From contig DAOUWT010000097.1 in NCBI GenBank assembly GCA_030666985.1, positions 1-8,366 of the forward strand: a stretch of 8,366 nt of DNA, read 5' to 3'. Shown in pieces: positions 1-5,269 of this stretch. Below the pieces are notes generated by a model that did not search any database, was not told where the DNA came from, and saw nothing but the letters and a program-made list of their open reading frames with translations. This stretch comes from Chloroflexota bacterium (GTDB lineage Bacteria; Chloroflexota; Anaerolineae; Anaerolineales; UBA11858). The translations under genes and the position numbers were made by a program. Position 1 is the stretch's first letter. Each line of letters starts with the position of its first letter.

Positions 1-18
1 ACACAAGGAGCAAATTTC

Positions 19-474
19 ATGCCATCTTATCTCACTTATGCAGTCTTAGCCGGTATTGCCTGGGGTTTGGGCGGTTTCTTCGAGAAAACTGGCTTGCGGG
101 AATTAGGCCTCCCTCCCATTGCCGGGATAACCCTGCGAACCGTGATAGCCTTCATTATTTTAGGTGCACTTTCTATCCCGGTTTGGAAGAATATCGAAAA
201 TCCATCCAACATCAAGGCCTGGTTGATGATTGCCATTGGGGGCGGGGTCATAGCCGGCAGCTTGGGAATGTGGAGTTTTTATTCTGCCCTCTCCCTGACC
301 GAAAACCTGGGCCTCACCTTGGCGGTGGCTTTCGCCTTTTCCCCCATCACCGGCACCGTGGTGGGACTTATTAATGGCACTCAGAAAATAGACTTGAAAA
401 TTGGCTTGGGTTTGGTGGCTATCATTGTGGGCATTGTGCTTATTCAGTTGGCGCACGAACCGGCGGCGCGCTAA
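19..474 (+). CDS. Half-size EamA/DMT-type membrane transporter
   Basis: A 151-residue integral membrane protein. Hydrophobic segments lie at about residues 4-22, 35-54, 67-90, 97-118 and 127-145, and the family-like stretch AGIAWGLGGFFEKTGLRELG is near the N-terminus, as in EamA (drug/metabolite transporter) domains. The usual EamA protein has two such five-helix halves in about 300 residues. This one has a single half and ends with a natural stop, so it probably acts as a homo- or hetero-dimer, as small multidrug-resistance-type proteins do (inference). The substrate cannot be told. The ATG has a good ribosome site, AGGAG at 6-10, eight bases upstream. The window begins just before it, so neither promoter nor upstream partner is visible. 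No hairpin terminator follows; the stop is directly followed by GCGAG word repeats. Confidence 0.85.
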   Translation: MPSYLTYAVLAGIAWGLGGFFEKTGLRELGLPPIAGITLRTVIAFIILGALSIPVWKNIENPSNIKAWLMIAIGGGVIAGSLGMWSFYSALSLTENLGLTLAVAFAFSPITGTVVGLINGTQKIDLKIGLGLVAIIVGIVLIQLAHEPAAR

Positions 475-476
475 GA

Positions 477-613
477 GTTGCGAGGTGCGAGTGGCGAGTT
501 AGGAATGCGAAGTACGAACCAGTGTAATATTATTGATGTAGTTAATGCCTGATTTCCTGTCCTCCTGCCTCCCTGCCCTCCTGCCTCCCTGCTCCCCTGT
601 TCCCTAATCACTA
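477..613. repeat. Spacer of degenerate short-word repeats
   Basis: The spacer between the EamA-like gene and the next membrane protein is mostly low-complexity. Positions 477-515 repeat GCGAG/GCGAA words (gcgaggtgcgagtggcgag). Positions 555-605 repeat CTGCCTCCCTGCCCTCCTGC-like words, and the tail is ACTAAT-like. No promoter or terminator is evident. The C-rich word resembles those at 1482-1562 and 3238-3370, so the same repeat family is seeded in three spacers. Confidence 0.7.
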
Positions 614-623
614 ATTCCTCCCT

Positions 624-1463
624 ATGAAAAAACACAAATTCCCCCTCCACGGCTGGATCGGCCTCACACTCATCGCCATCTTTTGGCCTGTAAATTGGCT
701 ACTGGACGGCCTCCGCACACATTGGGCATTTTTTCCCTTGTGGCTGGGATATGCTCTCACGGTTGATGGTTTGGTTTACACCCGCAAAGGGACTTCGTTA
801 AGCGCACGAAACTGGAAGAAATTCGCAGGCTTATTCCTGCTCTCGGCTCCGGTGTGGTGGCTGTTCGAGCTTTTCAACCTCCGCCTCCAAAATTGGGCCT
901 ACATGGGGAGAGAGAGTTTCACCAACCTGGAATACGCCCTCCTCGCCAGCCTGAGCTTTTCCACCGTTATCCCGGCCGTTTTCGGGACCGCGGAGCTGAT
1001 GGGTACCTTCGATTTTATCCGTACCAGAAAGAGGGGGATTAAACTCGGCATCCCGCCCTGGGGGGTGTGGGTATTTTTTCTGATGGGATGGGTCATGCTG
1101 GGGCTGATGCTGATCTGGCCGAGGTATTTCTTTCCTTTTGTGTGGCTCTCGGTTTATTTCATCATAGATGCCGTCAACGTCTGGCTAGGGAATCCCAATC
1201 TCAAAACGGAACTGGAGCGGGGAGATTGGCGCGTGGTGTGGGCCTTATGGAGCGGGGTCTTGGTCACGGCCTTTTTCTGGGAGATGTGGAATTATTACTC
1301 TTACCCCAAGTGGGTCTATCACGTCCCCTTTGTAGACTTTGCCCACATTTTCGAAATGCCGCTTTTGGGATACGGGGGTTATTTGCCTTTTGCGATGGAG
1401 CTTTTCGCGGTTTATAATTTGGTGATGGGGGCTAGGAATCAGGGACTAGGGATTAGGGACTAG
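624..1463 (+). CDS. Unrecognised polytopic membrane protein with internal duplication
   Basis: A 279-residue, tryptophan- and phenylalanine-rich membrane protein with roughly seven to eight hydrophobic segments; I do not recognise its family. The sequence folds into two similar halves. Residues 36-94 (FFPLWLGYALTVDGL... to WWLFELFNLRLQNWAYM) align with residues 169-234 (FFPFVWLSVYFIIDAVNV... to FFWEMWNYYSYPKWVYHV). The shared signature is aromatic-rich, E-[LM]-[FW]-N, then [NK]-W-x-Y. Polar residues kept inside helices (Glu82, Asn85, Glu220, Asn223) may line a site (inference). The ATG has no Shine-Dalgarno; a pyrimidine tract precedes it. The last about 11 residues (GARNQGLGIRD) are encoded by the CTAGGGA word repeat. 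The stop overlaps the stop of the convergent aminotransferase. Transporter or membrane enzyme are both possible. Confidence 0.8.
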   Translation: MKKHKFPLHGWIGLTLIAIFWPVNWLLDGLRTHWAFFPLWLGYALTVDGLVYTRKGTSLSARNWKKFAGLFLLSAPVWWLFELFNLRLQNWAYMGRESFTNLEYALLASLSFSTVIPAVFGTAELMGTFDFIRTRKRGIKLGIPPWGVWVFFLMGWVMLGLMLIWPRYFFPFVWLSVYFIIDAVNVWLGNPNLKTELERGDWRVVWALWSGVLVTAFFWEMWNYYSYPKWVYHVPFVDFAHIFEMPLLGYGGYLPFAMELFAVYNLVMGARNQGLGIRD

Positions 1464-1480
1464 GAAATCAGGTAACTAGG
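1432..1480. repeat. CTAGG(G)A word repeat across convergent gene ends
   Basis: A run of the related words CTAGGAATCAGGGA, CTAGGGATTAGGGA, CTAGGAAATCAGG and AACTAGG. It encodes the C-terminal tail of the plus-strand membrane protein and includes both stop codons of the convergent pair (shared CTAG at 1460-1463). It abuts the 16-bp tandem repeat that follows. Confidence 0.7.
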
Positions 1481-2710
1481 CCTGCTCCCCTGATCTCCTG
1501 CTCCCCTGATCTCCTGCTCCCCTGATCTCCTGCTCCCCTGCTCCCCTGATCTCCTGCTCCCCAGCATCTCCCCCAACGCCCCCAAGAAAATATCCAAATC
1601 TTCCTCGGAGTTATAGCCCTGAACCGAGATGCGGAGAAAATGTCTTCCCTGCCACTCTATGGCGGGGATTTCTATTTTATAGCCCTGGTAAAGTGCTTTC
1701 TGAAAACCCTCCAGGTCGTTGATGGGAGGCAAGGGGACGACGGCCATTTGGTGATATAACCTCTCCCCCTGGGGATAGATAGACGGCATCCCCGTGATTT
1801 GTGAAGCTCGCTCAAGGCTTTGCTCCAGGAGTTGGCGGCATCTTTTTCTGACTTCGGGCCAGTTGTGGTCTTTTTGGAATTGGATGGCAGCCGGAACAGC
1901 TAAGCAGGCGGATGGGTCATCTGTTCCCGTCCATTGCAGGGCGTCAAGGAAAGGGGAGCCGGTCGTGAAGGGGGAGTTTTTGCCCCACCCCCAGCTCACC
2001 ACGAGCGGGTCCAGGAGAGCCTGCCCCCTGGGGCAGGCGTGCAAAAAAGCCGCCCCCTTGGGGGATAGCATCCACTTGTGACAGTTTCCCACGTAGAAAT
2101 CGGCCCCGACTTCCCCCACGTTGAGCGGAATCTGGCCCGGGGCGTGGGCGCCGTCCACCAGGGTTAGAATCCCCCTCCCCCGTGCCAGCGTGCAAATATC
2201 CTCCACCGGCATTTGCAGCGCGGTTTGCGAGGTGATGTGGCTGATGAAGATGATTTTTGTCCGCGCCGTCACGCCACCCCAAAACTCCCCCACAATTTTT
2301 TCAGAGGACCTGACCGGCAGGGAGATGGGCTGGCGGATGTAGGACGCGCCGGTTTTTTGGCAGACGAATTCCCAGGCGTTGTCGCAGGCTCCGTATTCGT
2401 GATTGGTGGTCAGTACCTCATCGCCGGGCTGAAGATTTAGGGAGCGGGCCACCAAATTGACGCCAAAGGTGGTGTTGGGGATGTAAGCCAGGTCGTCGGC
2501 TTCGGTATGGAGGGTTCGGGCCAAGGCTTGGCGGGCGTGTTCCAAACGCGGGAACAACTCCCGGCCCAGGAAGCGGACTGGCTGGCGCTCCAATTCCCGC
2601 TGCCAATTTTGGTAAGCCTCGAAAACGGGGCGGGGAGTGGCTCCAAAAGAACCATGGTTGAGGAAGATGACTTCGGGGTCAAGTAGAAAGAGATTTTTGA
2701 GTTGAGACAT
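1460..2710 (-). CDS. Class V PLP aminotransferase, isopenicillin-N-epimerase-like
   Basis: A fold-type I PLP enzyme of 416 residues, cytosolic, related to CefD/cysteine-desulfurase-like class V aminotransferases. Visible family features are IFLNHGSFGATPRPV near residues 15-29, the PNTTFGVN phosphate-site region (78-85), LVDGAHAPGQIP with cofactor-nitrogen Asp186, and NCHKWMLSPKGAAFLH with the likely Schiff-base Lys212. A GTDDPS motif sits at 262-267 and the carboxylate-site-like FLRISVQGYN at 358-367. The substrate cannot be told: an epimerase, a lyase/desulfurase or an aminotransferase all fit. The family core ends near residue 384. The final about 30 residues (SRRSGEQ-type repeats) are read from a 16-bp tandem repeat and are probably not functional. 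The start lies 7 bases after a broken zinc-ribbon gene and has only a weak ribosome site, so translational coupling is plausible. The stop overlaps the convergent membrane protein gene. Confidence 0.9.
   Translation of the reverse strand: MSQLKNLFLLDPEVIFLNHGSFGATPRPVFEAYQNWQRELERQPVRFLGRELFPRLEHARQALARTLHTEADDLAYIPNTTFGVNLVARSLNLQPGDEVLTTNHEYGACDNAWEFVCQKTGASYIRQPISLPVRSSEKIVGEFWGGVTARTKIIFISHITSQTALQMPVEDICTLARGRGILTLVDGAHAPGQIPLNVGEVGADFYVGNCHKWMLSPKGAAFLHACPRGQALLDPLVVSWGWGKNSPFTTGSPFLDALQWTGTDDPSACLAVPAAIQFQKDHNWPEVRKRCRQLLEQSLERASQITGMPSIYPQGERLYHQMAVVPLPPINDLEGFQKALYQGYKIEIPAIEWQGRHFLRISVQGYNSEEDLDIFLGALGEMLGSRRSGEQGSRRSGEQEIRGAGDQGSRPSYLIS
1482..1562. repeat. 16-bp tandem repeat (CTGCTCCCCTGATCTC)
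   Basis: Three perfect contiguous copies of CTGCTCCCCTGATCTC (1482-1497, 1498-1513, 1514-1529) are followed by a half unit CTGCTCCC (1530-1537), one more full copy (1538-1553) and a partial copy. It lies inside the 3' end of the aminotransferase reading frame. Because 16 is not a multiple of 3, the encoded tail cycles through frames (SRRSGEQ, EIRGAGDQ). Confidence 0.95.
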
Positions 2711-2717
2711 TCCGGTT

Positions 2718-2875
2718 TTATTTAGAACTTTTTTTGGAGTACAGGTGTTGGGGATCGCACAAGTTCTTTTTCTTCCGCGCTACGCGGCCACAGTCTTTGC
2801 AGACATATTTGCCATGGTGGACAAGTTTTTTTATAGTCTTTGAAAGTAATTAGGCTCTTTGACCTTTTGTGCCAT
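2718..2875 (-). pseudogene. Frameshifted small zinc-ribbon protein
   Basis: Two overlapping reading frames join into one sensible small protein of about 52 residues. The ATG at 2873-2875 has a good ribosome site (GAGGT, 7-base spacing) and gives MAQKVKEPNYFQRL, then a stop. The other frame continues directly with IKKLVHHGKYVCKDCG, then RVARKKKNLCDPQHLYSKK and a TAA at 2718-2720. A single base missing between CT and ATA, next to the A7 run at 2825-2831, explains the break. The joined product has a metal-binding pattern C-x2-C-x10-C-x3-H, so a one-zinc knuckle is likely (inference). The gene ends 7 bases before the aminotransferase ATG in the same direction, suggesting one operon. I do not know a function. 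Alternatives are a sequencing or assembly error or recoding, though no slippery heptamer precedes the stop. Confidence 0.7.
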
Positions 2876-2929
2876 ATCCCCTACCTCACCATTCATCAAA
2901 GAGCCAGTAATTATTCACCCCCCTAGCCG

Positions 2930-2968
2930 AGACCTCCGAGGTTTGCACTTCAAAAACCTCGGAGGTCT
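2930..2968. repeat. ACCTCCGAGGT palindromic repeat, 15-bp inverted arms
   Basis: Perfect inverted arms AGACCTCCGAGGTTT (2930-2944) and AAACCTCGGAGGTCT (2954-2968) flank a 9-base loop. Each arm is itself a palindrome around ACCTC-C-GAGGT, so the element can form one long hairpin or two short ones. A second member of the same family lies at 8229-8277. It is upstream of the minus-strand zinc-ribbon gene and has no T-tract, so a terminator is unlikely. Confidence 0.9.
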
Positions 2969-3061
2969 GCCATGCCAGGAAGGGGAGGTGAACGGATACC
3001 TTTGAAACTGTCGGCGATATAGCCTTGTTTTTCGAGGGTGCATAAAGATTTGATATGAAAC

Positions 3062-3101
3062 ATTCTGTATATCCACCCCAAAGGGTGGCAATATACAGAA
3101 T
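3062..3101. repeat. Bulged 17-bp hairpin
   Basis: ATTCTGTATATCCACCC (3062-3078) pairs with GGGTGG (3083-3088) and ATATACAGAAT (3091-3101), leaving a CAAA loop and a two-base CA bulge. No T-run follows on either strand, so it does not look like an intrinsic terminator. It is isolated between spacer repeats and its role is unknown. Confidence 0.75.
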
Positions 3102-3237
3102 AGAACGGTTTAACAACTTATCTCCATCAATTATAACTTCTATCAAATAAAAAGCAATAAATATGACTACCTCAACATCCATCCCCCGCCCCCTATACCT
3201 CATCACCCTACTTCACAATTAACCATTAGCCATTCAC

Positions 3238-3370
3238 CCCTCCCCCGTCTCCTGTCTTCTGTCCCCTTTCCCACCCCCTCATTACCTCGTCACCTCAAAA
3301 CCCCTGCTCCCTGATTCCCCGCTCCCTGCTTCCTTGCTTCCCCGCTTCCTGCTTCCTGCTTCCCCGACTC
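3238..3370. repeat. C-rich CTGCTTCC/CTGCTCCC word repeat
   Basis: A strongly strand-biased C/T stretch made of CTGTCTTCTGTCCCC, CTGCTCCCTGATTCCCC, GCTTCCTGCTTCC and similar words. It ends just before the -35 box of the tRNA promoter. It resembles the words at 555-605 and the 16-bp tandem repeat at 1482-1562. Confidence 0.8.
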
Positions 3371-3373
3371 CCG

Positions 3374-3402
3374 TTGCCACCTGTAGCCCTCTTTGGTATA
3401 AT
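3374..3402 (+). promoter_or_regulatory. Sigma-70-type promoter of tRNA-Ser
   Basis: TTGCCA (3374-3379) and a perfect TATAAT (3397-3402) are separated by exactly 17 bases. Transcription would start near 3409, about 20 bases before the mature tRNA, which fits a short 5' leader removed by RNase P. Confidence 0.88.
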
Positions 3403-3428
3403 CTCGCCCGCAATAGAATACTCTGCTC

Positions 3429-3516
3429 GGAGGGGTCGCATAGTCCGGCCTAGTGCGCGCGCCTGGAGAGCGCGTATCCCCCCTGGGGATCGTGGGTTCG
3501 AATCCCACCCCCTCCG
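3429..3516 (+). tRNA. tRNA-Ser (anticodon GGA)
   Basis: An 88-base class II tRNA. The acceptor stem is GGAGGGG (3429-3435) with CCCCTCC (3509-3515), with discriminator G3516. A D-stem GCA/TGC is present. The anticodon stem CGCGC/GCGCG (3458-3462, 3470-3474) closes the loop CTGGAGA, giving anticodon GGA at 3465-3467, which reads UCC and UCU. A long variable arm with ATCCCC/GGGGAT pairing is typical of serine tRNAs. The T-arm is GTGGG-TTCGAAT-CCCAC. CCA is not encoded. It is monocistronic, with its own promoter and terminator. Confidence 0.97.
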
Positions 3517-3526
3517 CCTCAAATGC

Positions 3527-3559
3527 AATCGCTCAGCACCCGCTGGGCGATTTTGTTTT
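3527..3559 (+). terminator. Intrinsic terminator of tRNA-Ser
   Basis: AATCGCTCAGC (3527-3537) pairs with GCTGGGCGATT (3542-3552) around an ACCC loop, with one T-G wobble in an 11-pair stem, followed by TTGTTTT. It begins 10 bases after the mature tRNA end. Confidence 0.9.
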
Positions 3560-3562
3560 AGC

Positions 3563-3658
3563 ACCATGAATGAATTCATGGTCTAGTTTAACAAAACCCA
3601 TTGAAATGGGTTATCTAAGTTCTCAACACGCTTCAGTTATCCTTGAATTTCAATTCAA
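3563..3658. repeat. Three short palindromes with two-base centres
   Basis: ACCATGAAT-GA-ATTCATGGT (3563-3582), AACCCATT-GA-AATGGGTT (3595-3612) and TTGAATT-TC-AATTCAA (3643-3658) lie within 96 bases. The arms differ in sequence, but all three share a two-base GA centre (TC on the opposite strand). They may be operator-like sites or decayed repeats. No gene was identified between the tRNA terminator and 3740. Confidence 0.6.
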
Positions 3659-3737
3659 TATGGAGGTGACGACTTACCGTAAATGCGCTTACGCCGTGCG
3701 AGAAGCTTAATTGTGAACTATCCCTCGATTACGTTAA

Positions 3738-3772
3738 ATACAAAAACGGCGCGGATAAATTCCGCGCCGTTT
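3738..3772 (-). terminator. Intrinsic terminator of degV
   Basis: A 12-bp perfect stem (AAACGGCGCGGA at 3744-3755 with TCCGCGCCGTTT at 3761-3772) has a five-base loop. Read on the minus strand the stem runs straight into TTTTTG (3746-3741), a good U-tract. It lies about 110 bases past the degV stop, with the ATTAGC repeats in between. Confidence 0.85.
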
Positions 3773-3791
3773 CTATTCCCATCCCAAAAAA

Positions 3792-3894
3792 ATTAGCAAG
3801 CCGTGTTTTTTACGGCCGATTAGCGAAGATTAGCGGATAAAACAAAAGCTTTTCGCGCAGATTAGCAAGCCATGCATTTTATGGCCGATTAGCG
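3792..3894. repeat. ATTAGC repeat pair with covarying hairpins
   Basis: Two 34-base copies, 3792-3825 and 3861-3894, share ATTAGCAAGCC at one end and GGCCGATTAGCG at the other. Copy 1 contains GCCGT/ACGGC arms and copy 2 GCCAT/ATGGC: a paired change that keeps the hairpin. ATTAGC occurs five times in all (3792, 3819, 3829, 3861, 3888). The right copy overlaps the degV 3' end and supplies its last four residues (ANRP) and stop codon. Confidence 0.85.
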
Positions 3895-4757
3895 GGCAAC
3901 AAATCAGCCATAAGACTCATGGGCAAAGTAGCCACCCCCACAATCCCCGGCCCCGTGTGTACGCCCAAAATAGGCGTGACGCGCACAATTTCTGAGCGTT
4001 CCACGTTCAGACGCTCCTTGAGGGCCGAGGCTAAACGTTCCGCCTCTGAGCTTAGTTGGCCATGCAAAACAGTCACCCACAGCGGAGTATCTTGAGGATA
4101 GAGCGATTCAATATGATCCACCATCATAGAAATTGAACGCCGCAAGGTGCGGGCTTTTGCCAAAGTGGAATATTTGCCATCCGCCTTATCAACGTGAATA
4201 ATGGGCTTGATATTCAAGACAGAGCTTAACAAAGATTGCACGCGCCCAATCCGCCCCCCGTGGGCCAAATACTCAAGAGTATCTAAAGCATAAACAACCT
4301 CAACCTTATCGCGGATCTCGTGCAAGCGTTCCAAAACAGCCTCCATGGCCCAGCCTGCTTTGGCGGCCAATGACGCGGCCATAGCCTGAAAACGCTGCCC
4401 GCCCGAAAGGGTCATGCTGTCGAAAATAGTGACATCTACACCTTCAGCTTGTTCAGCGCCCAGGCGGGCCGATTGTATAGTCCCGCTCAACCCCTCCGAA
4501 AGATGAATAGAGAGGATTTTTTCCCCGGTCGCCGCCAGCTTCTCGTACATCTCCTTGAACATGCCCGAAGAAGGCTGCGCCGTGGTGGGAATCTTCGGTT
4601 TCATGGCCTTGAGGCGCTCATAAAGAGTATCCGGAGAAATCTGGGAAGCGTCCATCTCTCCCTCCGGAAACTGAATATACAGAGGAGCAACACTTAGCCC
4701 AAAGGCTTTTTCCTCATCAGTAGTAAAATTCGCGGCTTTATCAGTTAATATTTTCAT
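3879..4757 (-). CDS. DegV family fatty-acid-binding protein (FakB-like)
   Basis: A cytosolic protein of 292 residues, the usual DegV length. DegV/FakB proteins hold a fatty acid and present it to a fatty acid kinase (FakA) for phosphorylation into phospholipid synthesis; no FakA is in the window. Visible family motifs are KILTDKAAN at the start (family TDS-type, with Lys in place of Ser), IPTTAQPSSGMF (56-67) and SEGLSGTIQSA (87-97), which contribute to the lipid headgroup site. Further motifs are DTLEYLAHGGRIG (159-171) and ILGVHTGPGIVG (263-274). The ATG has a ribosome site, GGAG, five bases upstream. It is a single gene with its own terminator at 3738-3772. Its last residues and stop lie inside an intergenic repeat. 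No convincing promoter could be picked. Confidence 0.93.
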   Translation of the reverse strand: MKILTDKAANFTTDEEKAFGLSVAPLYIQFPEGEMDASQISPDTLYERLKAMKPKIPTTAQPSSGMFKEMYEKLAATGEKILSIHLSEGLSGTIQSARLGAEQAEGVDVTIFDSMTLSGGQRFQAMAASLAAKAGWAMEAVLERLHEIRDKVEVVYALDTLEYLAHGGRIGRVQSLLSSVLNIKPIIHVDKADGKYSTLAKARTLRRSISMMVDHIESLYPQDTPLWVTVLHGQLSSEAERLASALKERLNVERSEIVRVTPILGVHTGPGIVGVATLPMSLMADLLPANRP

Positions 4758-4921
4758 GTGAACTCCGTGCCCTTCGAAGGCAACTATAGATAATACTCAT
4801 CCAACACTCCCGATGATTGTACCAACAACACCGGGTGGCGAACAGCTTACCAGCCTGACAATTGCCTATCCCCTAGCTAACTCTTTGCCATAAAGGTACC
4901 TAAGCAAAAAAAATAGCATTT

Positions 4922-5042
4922 GGGGATAAAGACTTCAGAAGTTTCCCCTTACAACGCTCAGAGGGGAACGCGGCATACAGTGGTAGCCGTTCGTCAGTTC
5001 CCCGGATTCCGCCCGCAGGAGCTGCCGATCCTGCTCGAGCGT
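4922..5042. ncRNA. Candidate structured RNA (three-way junction), strand uncertain
   Basis: Nested pairings suggest a folded RNA. Closing stem ACGCTC (4954-4959) pairs with GAGCGT (5037-5042). Inside it GGGGAAC (4963-4969) pairs with GTTCCCC (4997-5003), with CGGC/GCCG at 4971-4974 and 4986-4989 in the same arm. A second arm is GCAGGA (5015-5020) with TCCTGC (5029-5034). A side hairpin GGGGA...TCCCC (4922-4948) lies outside. On the minus strand this hairpin is followed about 7 bases later by a T8 run, favouring a minus-strand transcript ending there. It fits none of the riboswitch consensuses I compared. One possibility is the right-end/guide-RNA relic of an IS200/IS605-type element, but no tnpB is present, so this is speculative. 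Confidence 0.35.
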
Positions 5043-5127
5043 AGTATGAATTACTCATTTCCACACTTGGGTGCAATACCATAATGTTTATGCTCAACTA
5101 CGAAGAGCTTGAGAAAGGCTTATGGAC

Positions 5128-5233
5128 GGGGGGATAGGGGACGGCGAGCCAGTGGGGGGAGGATTGCTGGGAGGCGGCGGTGGAGCAAGCGGGGAAGGGG
5201 GAGGGACGCTGGGGGGGCGTTGAGGGGGGTGGG
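5128..5233 (+). repeat. G-rich block with G-quadruplex-type motif
   Basis: The plus strand has at least eight G-runs of three or more: 5128-5133, 5137-5140, 5154-5159, 5169-5171, 5191-5194, 5197-5201, 5203-5205, 5211-5217, 5224-5229 and 5231-5233. The four runs from 5191 to 5217 meet the standard G3+N1-7 quadruplex pattern. The block ends about 37 bases before the -35 box of the small membrane protein gene. No gene is supported: the C-rich opposite strand gives only proline/serine-rich frames. Confidence 0.75.
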
Positions 5234-5269
5234 AAGGTGAAACAAACGGAAACAGCGGAATCTCGCAGG

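Larger units (their letters stand above)
2876..3373. other. Gene-free spacer with palindromes and word repeats
   Basis: About 500 bases without a supportable gene. It holds the palindromic element at 2930-2968, a hairpin at 3062-3101, an AT-rich stretch (about 3105-3170), and C-rich words from about 3180 onward. The open frame on the minus strand here (2886-3206) translates the palindrome into TSEVFEVQTSEV and has no family features, so it is not called. No clear promoter for the minus-strand zinc-ribbon gene was found between the palindrome and its ribosome site. Confidence 0.6.

Noticed and set aside
1482..1562. CRISPR or satellite with spacers
   Set aside because: Units are contiguous 16-mers with no unique spacers.
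2820..2840. Programmed -1 frameshifting in the zinc-ribbon gene
   Set aside because: The A-run slippery sequence lies at and after the zero-frame stop, not before it, and no stimulatory structure follows, so a plain one-base lesion is simpler.
2886..3206. 106-codon minus-strand frame in the 2.9-3.2 kb spacer
   Set aside because: It translates the ACCTCCGAGGT palindrome as TSEVFEVQTSEV, runs through a hairpin, has no family features and overlaps the ribosome site region of the zinc-ribbon gene.
3290..3579. Minus-strand frames across the tRNA locus
   Set aside because: They are antisense translations of tRNA-Ser and of the C-rich word repeat; the tRNA with its promoter and terminator explains the region.
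3563..3658. Integration (att) site next to the tRNA
   Set aside because: No direct repeat of the tRNA 3' end and no integrase nearby.
3681..3800. 39-codon plus-strand frame starting ATGCGCTTACGC
   Set aside because: It runs through the degV terminator and the ATTAGC repeat and has no family-like sequence.
3792..3894. CRISPR array
   Set aside because: Only two 34-base copies that are themselves hairpins, with one spacer-like gap and no cas genes; dispersed palindromic repeat fits better.
4760..5090. Known riboswitch (cobalamin, c-di-AMP, TPP) controlling degV
   Set aside because: Compared from memory, the conserved boxes of these classes are not present; CCACTG near 4981 in the minus strand lacks the rest of the B12 consensus.
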